A stretch of DNA of 64,000 nucleotides from Mauremys mutica (GCF_020497125.1 NC_059072.1:307538781-307602780), one strand, 5' to 3'; positions 36,370-47,437 are shown, numbered from the stretch's first letter. The notes: generated by a model from the letters alone, not told the origin. Made by a program: numbers and translations.

Positions 36370-37992
36370 TAAAGTAAAAGTGATGGGTCCACCTGACAAA
36401 GAAGGGGAAGAGCATTTTGGGACACCAACTTGCCAGCCTAGTGACGAGGGCTTTAAGCTAGGTTCAAAAGGGGCAGGTGACAAAAGCTCAGAAGTAAGCA
36501 TTAAAAGGGTGACTTTGACAGAGGGCGGGAAGTCAGAGGGGGGCGAGGGGAAGGGAAATAGAAAATTACATTATCGTAGTACAAGTAACAAGAGGAAAAA
36601 CAGTGAGGGAATCTGCTCAACTTCTTAGCTCTCTATACACCAATGTAAGGAAAATGGAGAATAAATAGAATGAACTGGAAATCTGAGTACACAAGCTAAA
36701 GTATGACTTTATTGGTAGTACAGAGTCTTGGTGGGATAAAACTCATGATTGGACTATTGATATAGAGGGGTATAACTTGTTCTGGAAGGATAGGCAAGGG
36801 AAAAAAGGGAGAGGGTGTTTGTTGCATTGTATTTCAAGAATGTATACACTTTTTCTGGGGTCAGAAAGAGGTCAGAGGCAGACCAGTTCAAAGGTTCGGG
36901 GTGAAGATAAAAGGGGGGGAAATAGGATGATGTCACAAGAAGGATCTACTATATACCACCACACCAGAAGGAGGAGGTAGATGAGGCATTTCTATAACAA
37001 ATAATAAGAATATTCAAAACACTAGACTTGGTAGCAATGAGGAAAATTAAGATGATTTTTGGAAAAGTAAGATGGAAAAACACAAAATGTCCAGTAAGTT
37101 TTTGGAATGTGTTGGGGACACACCTGGGGAATGTGTTGGGGACATCACAGATGGTGGTAGAAGTAACTAGTGGGACAGACATTTTAGACTTGAGTCTGAT
37201 TAACAGGGTGGAATTGGTTATGAATCTGAAGGTGGAAGGCAACTTGGCTAAAAGTGATCATTAAATTATAGGCTTCATGATTCTGAGTAAAAGAAGGAGT
37301 GAGAGCAGCAGAAAAAGGACAGTGGACTTTGATAGAGCATACTTTAACACAGAGATAGTAGATAAGGTCCCCTGGCAAGAAAATCTAAGATAAAAAGGAA
37401 TTCAGGAGAGCTGGCAGTTGCTTAAAGAGATAATATTAAAGGTACAACAGCAAACTATACTGATGTGAAGGAAAGATAGGAAGAGTAGTAAGGCCAGTAT
37501 GGCTCCATCAGGAGCCCTTTAATGACCTGAAAATCATAAAAGAATCCTAGAAAAAGAGGAAACATGGAAAAAGTACTAAGGATGAGTGCAGGAAACTGAC
37601 ACAAGCACATAGGGACAAAATCAGAATTCCTAAGGCACAAAATGAGTTACACCTACCAAGGGACATAGAAGTCATAAAAAGAGGTTCTGTAAGTACATTA
37701 GGAACAAGAGAAAGATGAAGGAAACTGTAGGTCCACGATGTAGCAAGGAAGGAGAATTAATAACAGATGATACCAAGAAGGGTGAGGTGTTTAATACCTG
37801 TTTTCCTTCAGTCTTCTCTGAAAAGGTTAATTGTGACCAGATGCTTCATACAATTAATATTAACAACAAGGGGGAAAGAACACAAGCCAGAACAGGTTAA
37901 AGAATATTTAGATAAGTTAGTTGCATTCAACTCAGCAAAGCCTGATGAAATTCATCTAAGGTACTTAAGAAACTAGCAGAAGCAATCTCAGA

Positions 37993-39618
37993 CATTGGCA
38001 CCAGAATGGAGGAGGAGGGTCAGGGGGCCATGTCCACTTTCAAAAAGTGGGAGGGCCCAGCCTGGCCCATCCACTTTTTGACCCGCACCTCCTCTACCCC
38101 TGAGGCCCTGCCCCCCCAACCAGGCCAGCAGCTAGAGCTTGGCTGGGGAGCCAGGCAGCTGTGGAGCACCATGCTGTGGACTCTCCACCTGCCTGGGGTG
38201 GGGTGGGGATCAAGAGCAGCCGCTGGCATATGTCCCTGACCCCACCCGCCCAGAGCAGGAGGGTCCATGGCTCCCCACAGTTGCCTGCGCGCCACATGCG
38301 GCTCTTACATTGACCTGGCTCCGGCTAGGGGGCTGCAGCCCGACCATGGTAAGAGCCACATGGGCAGCTATGGGGAGATGCACTGTGGACCCTCCACCTG
38401 CCCTGGGCGAGGGGCCTGCAGGGCAGGGACACGGGCAAGGGCCATTCTTGACCCTCTCACCCCAGGCAGGTAGAGGGTCCTTAGCGTGGCTCTCTATAGC
38501 TGCTCACGAGGCTCTTACCATGGTCGGGCTGCGGCCAGTGATGAGCACCCAAAATCCTAATAACCAGTTCCCTACCGGGTCCTAGGCAGCACTTCAGCGT
38601 GGGCGGGGGGGTCTTCACTCGCTCTGGGTTTTCAGTGGCATTTCGGCGGGGGGGTCTTCACCCGGAGCGAGTGAAGACACACACACATACACCCCGCCGA
38701 AGTGCCGCCGAAGACCCGGTAGGGAACCGTGCGGTGAGTATAAGCCCCATGTGCCTGTCTCCCCCCTCCATCCAACCCCAACCCACATCCTGCCCCCGAC
38801 TGCCCTCCTCAGAACCCATCAACCCCCCCGCTCCTTGTCCCCTGACCACCCCCTCCTGAGACCCCCCACCCTAACTGCCCCCCAGGACGCCACCCCCTAT
38901 CCAGCTTGCCCCGCTTCCAGTCCCCTGACTGCCCCAATCCCATCCACCACCACCCCGACAGACCCCCAGAACTCCCACGCCTACCCAACCCCCCCGTCCC
39001 CTGACCGCCCCCCCCAGAACCTCCGCCCCGTCCAACTGCTCCCTGCCCCTTATCCAACCCCTCCTCCCAGCCCCGGCCCGGCCCCCTTACCATGCTGCTC
39101 AAAGCCGCAGGAGCTGCAGAGCTGCCCAGAGCGCTGGCGGCGCCGCGCGCTGGGGCCCTGCAAGGGGGGAGGGGCCGAGGGAGCCTCCCCAGCTGGGAGC
39201 TGAAGCGGGCCGGACAGGACGGTCCCGCAGGCCGGATGTGGCCTGCAGACTGGAGTTTGCCCACCCGCCGGCCCCTTTAATAAAACCGGTTCTACACCGG
39301 CTTCTAAATTTAACAATCGGTTCTTGCGAACCGGTGTGAGCTGGCTCCAGCTCACCACTGGCTGCGGCCCCATAGCTGGAGCCGGGTCCAGGTAAGAGCC
39401 GCCTGCAGGCAGCTGTGGGGAGTCGTGGACCCTCCTGCCCTGGGTGGGGGGCCCGAGGAATGGGAACACAGGCTGGGGGCTGCTCTCAATCCCCCTCCCC
39501 CCCACTCTGGGCAGGTGGAGGGTCCACGGCTCCCAGCTTGCTCCAGCTTCTGGCTTGCTGGGCAGAAGGGGTAGGGGGTCCTAGCTCCCCCACTTTTGGG
39601 CAGGCTCTGCCGCCCTTG
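37993..39618. mobile_element. hAT element inserted in CR1
   Basis: Flanked by the perfect 8-bp duplication atctcaga (37985-37992 and 39619-39626); CR1 reverse-transcriptase text reads straight across when the insert is removed. Termini cattggcaccagaatgg and, inverted, caagggcggcagagcc are weakly matched. Subterminal 'ccactttcaaaaagtgggag' and 'cccccacttttgggcag' mirror each other. No transposase is visible; the interior is GC-rich. It holds another hAT at 38536-39360. Confidence 0.9.
38536..39360. mobile_element. hAT element nested in the preceding hAT
   Basis: 825 bases bounded by cagtgatgagc and gctcaccactg, inverted ends with one mismatch, and by the perfect 8-bp duplication gctgcggc (38528-38535 and 39361-39368). 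Interior: a 'cttcactcgctc'-type inverted module at 38610-38720, then about 300 bases of C-rich degenerate repeats. Open frames in the C-rich part are not genes. It is the youngest insertion of this stack. Confidence 0.94.
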
Positions 39619-39990
39619 ATCTCAGATCCATTAGCAATTATCTTTGAAAACTCATGGAGAATGGAGAAGTACATAGTACCTATCTTTAAAAAGAGGAACA
39701 AAGAGGACCTGGGGTATATATACAGTCGGCCTAACTTTGATACTTGGAAAAACACTGGAACAAATTATGAATCAGTTTGTAAGTACCTAGAGGATAATAG
39801 GGTGATAAGTAATGTACAACATGGAATTGTCGAGAACAAATCATGCCAAACGAACCTAATATCCTTCTTTGACAGGATTATTGGCCTAGTGAAAATGGAG
39901 TGACACCGTAGATGTGATATAACTTGAGTTTAGTAAAGCTTTTGACAGTCCCACATGACATCTCATAAGCAAATTAGAGAAATGTGGTCT

Positions 39991-40360
39991 GGGGTTATGC
40001 AGACGTCTTCCACAGGATCCATCAACTCATCTAGATATTTGCCTAGTTTTACAACAGTCTACATAAAATGCACTAGTGAAGTTAGTACAAACTAAAATTT
40101 CATACGACTTGTTTATACTGCTCTATATACTATACACTGAAATATAAGTACAATATTTATATTCCAATTGATTTATTTTATAATTATATGGTAAACATGA
40201 GAAAGTAAGCAATTTTTCAGTGATAGTGTGCTGTGACACTTGTATTTTTATGTCTGATTTTGTAAGCAAGTAGTTTTTAGTGAGGTGAAACTTGTGGGTA
40301 TGCAAGACAAATCAGACTCCTGAAAGGGATACAATAATCTGGAAAGGTTGAGAGCCAGCG
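39991..40360 (-). mobile_element. hAT (Charlie-like) MITE inserted in CR1
   Basis: Minus-strand copy of the same element as 60635-61022. Its terminus reads ccgctggctctcaaccttt on the minus strand and its interior matches closely (for example aaaatttcatacgacttgtt, cactgaaatataagtacaat). CR1 sequence resumes at tctagctgaaattactg. The end near 39991 is truncated and the duplication is only partly visible (ggtct on both sides). Confidence 0.85.
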
Positions 40361-41395
40361 GTCTAGCTGAAATTACTGTAAAGTGGGTCCACAACTGGTG
40401 GAAAGACTGTACTCAAAGAGTAGTTATTAGTGATTCGCTTTCAAACTGGGATGATATATCTAGTGGAGTTGCACAGGCATCTGTTCTGTGTCCAGTACTA
40501 TTCAATATTTTCATTATTTGGATAATGGAGTGGAAAGTATGCGTACAAAAGTTGTGGATGACACCAAGATGGGAGGAGTTGCAAGCACTTTGGAGGACAA
40601 GATTAGAATTCAAAAGGACCTTGATACATTGGAGAATTTGTCTGAAATTAATAAGATTAAATTAAATAAAGACAAGTGGAAAGTACTACACTTAGGAAGG
40701 AAAATCAAATGCAAAACTATAAAATGAGGAATAACTGGCTAGGCAGTAGTACTGTAGAAAAGAATCTGGGGGTTATAGTGGTTCACATTGAATGTGAGTC
40801 AACAATGTGATACAGATGCAAAAAAGGCTAATATTCTGGGATATATTAACAGCTGCGTTATATGTAAGATTTAAGAGGTAATTGTTCTGAGTTACTTAGC
40901 ACTGGTGAGGCCTCAGCTGGAGTACTGTGTCCAGTTCTGGGTGCCACACTTTAAGAAAGATGTGGACAAACTGGAGAGAGTCCAGAGGAGAGCAACAAAA
41001 ATGATCGAAGATTTAGAAAACCAGATCTATGAGGAACAGTTAAAAAACTAGGCATGTTTAGTCTTGCGAAAAGAAGACTGAGGGAGGACCTGGTAACAGT
41101 CTTCCAATATGCTAAGGGCTTTTACAAAGAGGACTGTGATCAACAGTTCTCCATGTCCACTGAAAGTAAGACAAGATGCAATTGGCTTAATCTTCAGAAG
41201 CGGAGATTTAGATTAGTTATTAGGAAAAACTTTCTAACTATAAGGATAGTTTAGCATTGGAATAGGCTTCCAAGGCAGGCTGCGTAATCCTCATCATTGG
41301 AGGTTTTAAAGATCAAGTTAGAAAATTGGGCTAAATCAGACTATCTTGAATGAGATCGTAGTGAACTGGGGGATGCTCACCATCAACCAGATTGC

Positions 41396-41446
41396 CTTGA
41401 GCAACAACAGGAAATTAAAGCTCTTCTGCTCTAAGCATAGAAAATA
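41396..41446 (+). mobile_element. DIRS-type retrotransposon, third piece
   Basis: About 50 bases between CR1 and the Tigger-like element encode 'NNRKLKLFCSKHRKY', which looks like the segment after 'VDLFA' in DIRS proteins, and the frame continues after the Tigger-like element. It is short, so it stands only in context of the pieces on either side. Confidence 0.5.
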
Positions 41447-41657
41447 CAGTAACTCCTCACTTAAAGTCGTCCTGGTTAACGTTGTTTTGTTGTTACGTTG
41501 TTGATCAATTAGAGAACATGCTCGTTTAAAGTTGCGCGATACTCCCTTATAACGTTGTTTGGCAGCTGCCTGCTTTGTTCACTGCTTGCAGGAAGAGCAG
41601 CCCGTTGGAGCTAGCTGGTGGGGGCTTGAACCAGGGTGGATCGGCAGCTCCCCTATC

Positions 41658-43111
41658 CATAGGCGGCAGGTTTGTAAAATTTTTGGTGGGGCCCAAAATG
41701 GTGGTGCCCCCCCACTCCCGCCCTGTAAGCCGCTATAAAATGAAGCTACAATGCGTCAGTGCCACAAGATTACAAGGTTGGAGAAGGGGTAGGGGGTTCC
41801 AGGGGCCAGTCAAGGGACAAGGAGCAGGGGGGGTTGGATGGGACAGAGGTTCGGAGGGGCAGTCAGGGGACAGGCAGCAATTGGATAGGCATGGGAGTCC
41901 AGGAGGTTTATCGGGGGACAGGTAGAGGGGTTCTGGGGGGAAGTTGGGTGGGGTCTCAGGAGGGGGCAGTTGGGGACAAGGAGAAGGGAGGCTTAGATAG
42001 GGGCTGGGGTCCCAAGGGGCAGTTAGGGGCAGTTGTCTCGGGAGTGGGGGACAAGGACCAGTGGGGGACAAGGACCAGTGGTGCTTAGATAGGGGGTGGG
42101 GGTCCTGGGAGGCAGTTGGGGCAGGGGTCTGGGGAGGGGGCAATCAGCGGCCAGGGGCTGGGATTCAAAGGGCTCTGAGCTGCTGGCAGCCGCGGGGAGC
42201 CCTGAGCCCTTTAAATCCCAGCCGCCACGGCTGGGATTCAAAGGGCTCTGGGCTCTCTGCCCCTGCGGGCAGCCCAGAGCCCTCCGATTCCCAGCCGCGG
42301 CTGAGATTTAAAGGGTTCTGGGCTCCCCGTGGTTGCAGGCAGCCCGGAGCCCTCTGATTCCCGGCCGCGGCTGAGATTTAATGGGCTCTGGGCTCCCTGC
42401 CGCAGCGGGCAGCCCAGAGCCCTCTGATTCCTGGCCGCGGCTGGGATTTAAAGGGCTCTGGGCTCCCCGCGGTTGCAGGCAGCCCAGAGCCCTCTGATTC
42501 CCGTCCGCGGCTGGGATTTAAAAGGCTCTGGGCTCCCCGCAGCAGCGGGCAGCCCAGAGCCCTCTGATTCCCAGCCGCGGCTGGGATTTAAAAGGCTCTG
42601 GGCTCCCTGCAGCAGCGGGCAGCCCAGAGCCCTCTGATTCCCAGCCGCGGCTGAGATTTAAAGGGCTCTGGGCTCCCCGCGGTTGCAGGCAGCCCAGAGC
42701 TCTCTGATTCCCGGCCACAGCTGAGATTTAAAAGGCTCTGGGCTCCCCGCAGCAGCGGGCAGGCCAGAGCCCTCTGATTCCCAGCCGTGGCTGAGATTTA
42801 AAGGGTTCTGGGCTCCCCGCGGTTGCAGGCAGCCCAGAGCCCTCTGATTCCCGGCCGCGGCTGGGATTTAAAGGGCTCTGGGCTCCCCGCGGTTGCAGGC
42901 AGCCCAGAGCCCTCTGATTCCCAGCTGCGGCTGGGATTTAAAAGGCTCCGGGCTCCCCGCCGCAGCGGGCAGCCCAGAGCCCTCTGATTCCCGACCGCGT
43001 CTGGGATTTAAAGGGGCGAAACCTAGCTCCAAATATTGGTGGAGCAGAGCCCCTGATTTTGAATATTCCTGGGGCTTTAGCTCCACGAGCCCATATAAGT
43101 TGGCGACCATG
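41658..43111. mobile_element. hAT element nested in the Tigger-like element
   Basis: Flanked by the perfect 8-bp duplication cccctatc (41650-41657, 43112-43119). Ends cataggcggcaggttt and, inverted, catggtcgccaactta match at about 10 of 16 bases. Interior: a G-rich degenerate repeat at 41780-42140, then a 70-bp minisatellite. No transposase. Confidence 0.88.
42158..43010 (+). repeat. 70-bp minisatellite, about 12 units, hairpin in each
   Basis: Units starting ctgRgattta/ca begin at 42231, 42301, 42371 and every 70 bases to 43001, with a diverged unit at 42158 (73-base spacing). Each unit contains gggctctgggct and agcccagagccc, a perfect 12-bp inverted repeat around a 16-base loop. Loops come in two kinds (ggttgcagg-type and agcagcggg/cgcagcggg-type) that partly alternate. 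Because 70 is not a multiple of 3, all frames cycle; the open frames here are by-products. Confidence 0.95.
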
Positions 43112-43477
43112 CCCCTATCAGCTTCCCGCTCCCCTAAGTTCCCTGTGCAACAGCCTCCCAGCAGGCTATCAATTGCCAGGCAGTTCAGCTGTTCCTGGCC
43201 CACCCCCCCATGTGCTGCTCCTGCCCTCTGCCTTGGAGCTGCTCCCGGGAGCCTCCTGCTTGCTGTATGGGGTGGGGGAGAAGAGAAGAGCTAATGTTAG
43301 GGTGTCCCCCCCCAGTTCCTGCCGCCCGCTTTCCCCATCTCCATAGAGCAGGGGGGAGACAGGACAGAGCTCAGGACAGAGGGATCTTGCTGACAACAGG
43401 GGCTGTCTCAACTTGCTGATCTACTTAAAAAGGCAATGTACTTAGAGTGCGGTCAGTATACTTAAAGGGGCAATGCG

Positions 43478-43800
43478 CATCTCTCTCTCTCTCTTTCACG
43501 GACAGGGTGTGTGTCTCTGTCTGCCATGCTGTCTCCCCTCCCTCCATTTGTGCTGCCTTGCAGAGTATGAGGCTAGGTTAACAATGTGTTAACCCTTGAG
43601 GGCTCAGCTGTTCTAGTTCATCATTTAGCAGTGAGGCATTCCCTGGAAAATATCCCACCCTCTTCCACCCTCTGACTTCACCACCTCAACTAAGCTTCAC
43701 AATCATCATTGCTGTGTTAAATTGTTTGTTTAAAACTTATACTGTGTATGTGTATATATATATATAAATATATAATCTTTTGTCTGGTGAAAAAAATTTC
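43478..43800 (+). repeat. Simple repeats in the Tigger-like element
   Basis: A (CT)n run lies at about 43480-43494 and a (TA)n run at about 43752-43775. Both sit within the right part of the Tigger-like element. Confidence 0.7.
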
Positions 43801-43926
43801 TCTGGAACCTAACCCCCCCCCATTTACATTAATTCTTATGGGGAAATTGGATTCACTTAACATTGTTTTGCTTAAAGTTGCATTTTTCATGAACATAACT
43901 ACAATGTTAAGCGAGGAGTTACTGTA

Positions 43927-44756
43927 GAGGTATTCTCATATGACTGGTCCATCACATCATAGAGATGTTTCTTCATTTGCCACGTATGCTTCCAACTCCA
44001 AGGGATCTACTGATCTGTCTCAACCCAGAGAAATTAAAATTAGCAATGTGGAACTTTAAGGCCTGAACCTCCTTCAGTTCAGCAATTCTTTTTGACTCAT
44101 GGATCAAATCAAGGTATTAATTTATGTCCAGAATTTACAATCAAACATCTCTGTGTACAGACTTCAGCATCTGGGGCTCTCAAACTTGCTAGATGCAGAC
44201 AGTGTAGCAATTCACCCTCACAGCTCAAGATGTATCAAGGCCATTGCAAAGTTTCAACCATCAATTAAATACCCTATGGCTTATTGGAACTTAAATTTGC
44301 TTCTCCCTACATTGATGGAGCTTCTATTTGAACCGCTGTCTAAAGTTGCTGGGTTTTTTCCCCTTTCAGTGAGAGTCACATTTTCAGAGAGACTACGAAC
44401 TCCAGAAACAATTTCAATTCAGGAACGGTTTCTTTATTTTCTTAATAAGATAGTCTTCTTCTTAGCCCCAGAGTTTCTCCCTAAAATAATCTTATCTTTT
44501 CATATTATTCACTATTCACTTATTATCCCATTATTCACTTAAGCCTTTCTCATCCTAAGGACATTGAAGTTTCACTTTCTGGATGTGAGAAGGGCCATAA
44601 AATATAATCTAGAAATGATGGAAGCCTTTTGAAAATAAGATACTTTTTTTCTGGTGTATACTGGTTAAAAAAAAAAAAAAAGGCAACAGAGTATCTAAAG
44701 CAACCATATCCAAATTGGTTAGAGCAGCTTATTGTTAAAGAAAAGCAGATAAGGAT
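43927..44756 (+). mobile_element. DIRS-type retrotransposon, tyrosine recombinase part
   Basis: The frame around 44099-44542 encodes a region resembling a DIRS tyrosine recombinase: 'AYWNLNLLLPTLMELLFEPL' is close to the family's 'PWDLNLVL..LM..PFEPL', and 'PEFLPKIILSFH' to its 'P.FLPKV.S.FH'. Further on, 44690-44735 matches the 'G.RVSKATISKWIR'-like C-terminus. The stretch of the family with 'AITSARR' around a catalytic Arg is degraded here. A 15-base A-run lies at 44670-44684. Cut at the right by a minus-strand CR1. Confidence 0.7.
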
Positions 44757-46090
44757 AAGAACATAAGAATGGCCATACTAGGTCAGATCTGTGGTCCATC
44801 TAGTCCAATATCCTGTCTTCCAAGAGGGACCAATACCAAATGCTTTGACGAGAATGAACATAACATAGCAGTTTATTGAGTGATCCATACCTGGTTGTCC
44901 ACTCTCAGCTTCTGGCAGTCAGAGACTTAGGACACTCAGAATATGGGGTTGCATCTCTGATCATCTTGGCTAATAGCCATTGATGGACATATCTCCATGA
45001 ACTTATCTAATTCTTTTCTGAACCCAGTAATAATTTTGGCCTTCACAGCATCCCCTGACAACGAGTTCCACGGGTTGACTGTGCATTGTGTGAAGTAGTA
45101 TTTCCTTTTGTTTCTTTTAAGCCTGCTGCCTATTAATTTCATTGGGTGACCCTGGTTTTTGTATTATGTGAAGGGGTAAATAACATTTCCTTATTAACTT
45201 TCTCCACGCCATTTAGGATTTTATAGACCTCTATCATATCCCTCTTTAGTTGTCTCTTTTCCAAGATGAACAGTCCCAGTTTTTTTAATCTCTCCTCATC
45301 TGGAAGCTGTTCCATCCTCTAATCATTTTTGTTGCACTTCTCGGTATCTTTTCCAATTCTAATATATACATTTTTAGATCGGGTGACCAGAACTGCAAAC
45401 AATATTCAAGGTGTGGGCATACCATGGATTTATATAGTGGCATTATGGTATTTTCTGTCTTATCTATCCCTTTCCTAATGGTTCCTAACATTCTGTTAGC
45501 TTTTTTGACTGCCGCTGTACATGAAGCAGATGTTTTCAGAGAACTATCCACAATGATTGCAAGGCCTCTTTCTTAAGTGGTAACAGCTAATTTAAGCCAC
45601 ATCATTTTGTATGTGTAGTTGGGGTTATGTTTTCCAATGTGCATTATTTGCATTTATCAACATTGAATCTGCCATTTTGTTGACAAGTAACCTGGTTTTG
45701 TGAGATCTCTTTGTAACTCTTCACAGTCTGCTTTGGACTTAACTACCTTGAATAATTTTCTCTCCTTTGCAAATTTTGCCATTTCACTGTTTACTCCTTT
45801 TTCCAGATAATTTATCAATATTTTGAACAAAACCAGTCCCAGTTCAGCACTCTGGGGGACACCGCTATTTACCCCTCTCCATTGTGAAAACTGAGAATGT
45901 ATTCCTACCCTTTGTTTTCTATATTTTAACCAGTTACTGATCCATGAGAGGACCTTCCCACTTATCCTATGACTGATTGCTTAAGAGCCTTTGGTGAGGG
46001 ACCTTGTCAAAGGCTTCCTGAAAATCCAAATACACAATATCCACTGGATCACTCTTGTCCACGTGGTTGTTGACCCCCCTCAAAAGATCA
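44757..46090 (-). mobile_element. CR1 LINE, 3' 1.3 kb
   Basis: On the minus strand the element ends (3') with the CR1 tail, seen here as agaacataagaatggccata at 44757. Its ORF2 C-terminus is readable at 45285-45551 ('LKTSASCTAAVKKANRMLG', 'HLEYCLQFWSPDLK') and 44936-45142. It extends back to about 46090 and is 5'-truncated. Same subfamily type as 30795-31789, opposite orientation. Confidence 0.92.
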
Positions 46091-46104
46091 ATGGGAAGAG
46101 AGAA

Positions 46105-46310
46105 ATAGAGTGTCTGTGACAAAATTTGAAGAGCAATGACCTGGGCATTGATCCATTCATTTACAACGAATTACAAGGTGGATATTGTTTCCTTGTTTGA
46201 TTGGGCCTTTAGTCAACAAGTTCAGCAGTCTGCTATGAAATCTTATTTCCTTCCTTATCTTTCCCTCTCTTCATCCCATTTTGCTTGCTAATTCCCAACA
46301 ACCTCTCCCT
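46105..46310 (+). mobile_element. DIRS-type retrotransposon, last recognisable piece
   Basis: Text such as ttcatttacaacgaattaca, aggtggatattgtttcctt and tcaacaagttcagcagtct gives, in shifting frames, the C-terminal tail that I associate with DIRS recombinases of reptiles (‘..WASIHSF..HYKVD..’ like). It follows the minus CR1 and so continues the interrupted element. Identification leans on context. Confidence 0.5.
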
Positions 46311-47235
46311 CCAGATTGATAGATTTTTATGTATGAATAAAAGGACAATTTTGCTATTATCTGCTAATTTGTCTTCTCGTAGCACAGAATCTATCAGTAC
46401 AGATGATCCTTCCTTTCAGTTAAAATGTTTGCCACTTTGCAATTTGTTTGTTATAATTATCTTTTAATAATAATACCTAGCACTTACAGAGCACTTTTCA
46501 TCCATAGCTGTCTCAAAGTTCTTTTAGACATTTTGGGTGAGATTCTGCACTGCTCTTCTAAGAGACACAGCACAGTATTCACAACCCAGGTGGGTCTGAG
46601 GTAGCTTTAAACCACTTTTGTGCCCTCTCAATCCTGGGCTGCTCCACAGCCCCTGGCATAATGCAGACAGTCTCAGAGGCCTAAATTATGACAGTCTCCT
46701 TGAGCAGCCCTCTGAGCCACGGTGCTGCACAGAATCTCTGCAATGTTTAATCTCAACCTCTGACAAATCCTCCCACCTCCAGTCATGCCCTCCTGCTCCA
46801 GGACTTTGGAAGGGGTCCTCAGCAGCCTTATGACTGTCTTCCTCAGTTCCTGTGCCAGGGGTATCCTACCCTGGCCAAATAAGAGCCTCTGTATACTTTT
46901 CTGACCCTTTTAGAGCCTCTATACACTTTTCTGACCCTTTTACCCAGCATAAAGGGCCAGAGCACAGGGTGTCATCCATTGTAACTTTGAAAATGTCTTT
47001 CTGGAGATGTGACACACTATGAGCTCCCTTCTCAGGGGGAGCTTTGAATCCAGATCCTTTCCAGACAACCTAGCTCTGTGATCTTTAATGGCCATGGTTA
47101 ACTCAACAATCTGCTTCCCGACCAATGAGTTTTATGTCAAATATACAGTTAAACAAAATGTTCCTAATTATTTTAAATTTGGTGGTGTATTACACTTTCT
47201 ATGGCCCTTGTCAATGTAGTATCTGAACGTCTTTC
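46311..47235. other. Non-coding with small repeats
   Basis: A MIR-like or L3-like tail (ctagcacttacagagcactt) lies at about 46472-46530. A perfect-looking 30-base tandem duplication occupies 46882-46911 and 46912-46941 (starting agagcctct), with few mismatches. No gene supported. Confidence 0.55.
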
Positions 47236-47437
47236 AATATTTATGAATGTATCCTCACAATACCCTTGTGAGGTACAAAATTGTTAATCAACCTCATCTT
47301 ATAATTTGGGAAACTGAGGTGCAGAATGGCTAAGTGTCTTGCCAAAAGCCACACATGGAAGTCTGGGAAAGAGCCAGGCATATAATCCCAATCTCAGCTC
47401 CCAAACCTGTGTCTTGGCCACTAGACCACCCTTCCTC
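47236..47437 (-). repeat. MIR-type SINE
   Basis: The block holds gggaaactgaggtgcagaat, then gtcttgccaaaagccacaca, and ends cttggccactagaccaccct: the reverse complement of MIR from its tail to its tRNA-like head. One of the longest MIR copies here. Confidence 0.85.

Larger units (their letters stand above)
36370..41395 (+). mobile_element. Long CR1 LINE, split by hAT insertions
   Basis: Net of its inserts this is about 3 kb of CR1, the longest LINE in the window. It covers 5' parts of ORF2 near 36640-37260, the reverse transcriptase start at 39627-39950 ('IVPIFKK' at 39674, 'NVQHGIVENKSCQTNLI'), the RT core near 40440-40540 ('SSGVAQASVLCPVLFNIFI') and the C-terminal region up to about 41260 ('LAKRRLREDL'). 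The 3' end is diverged. Many stops, internal deletions and three hAT inserts (37993-39618, which contains 38536-39360, and 39991-40360) make it dead. A 24-25-base direct duplication lies at 37106-37150. Confidence 0.88.
41447..43924. mobile_element. Tigger/pogo-like DNA transposon (non-autonomous)
   Basis: Ends cagtaactcctcacttaa (41447) and ttaagcgaggagttactg (to 43924) are 18-base inverted repeats with one mismatch. TA flanks both sides (41445-41446, 43925-43926), the target duplication of Tc1/mariner-Tigger elements. Without the nested hAT it is about 1.0 kb. No transposase frame is visible. The left flank and right flank are both DIRS-like, so it inserted into that element. Confidence 0.88.

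Noticed and set aside
38751..39264. 150-151-codon ORFs on both strands, Pro-rich or Gly-rich
   Set aside because: They lie in the C-rich interior of a hAT element with exact 8-bp target duplications.
39415..39903. 162-codon plus ORF
   Set aside because: It is a chance fusion of hAT sequence with the start of the CR1 reverse transcriptase across an insertion junction, not a host gene.
42158..43010. Regular array considered as CRISPR
   Set aside because: Units are contiguous 70-bp tandem repeats without unique spacers, in a vertebrate transposon.
42893..43294. ORFs across the 70-bp array
   Set aside because: Repeat period 70 keeps frames open by repetition; no domain, and they cross the hAT/Tigger junction.
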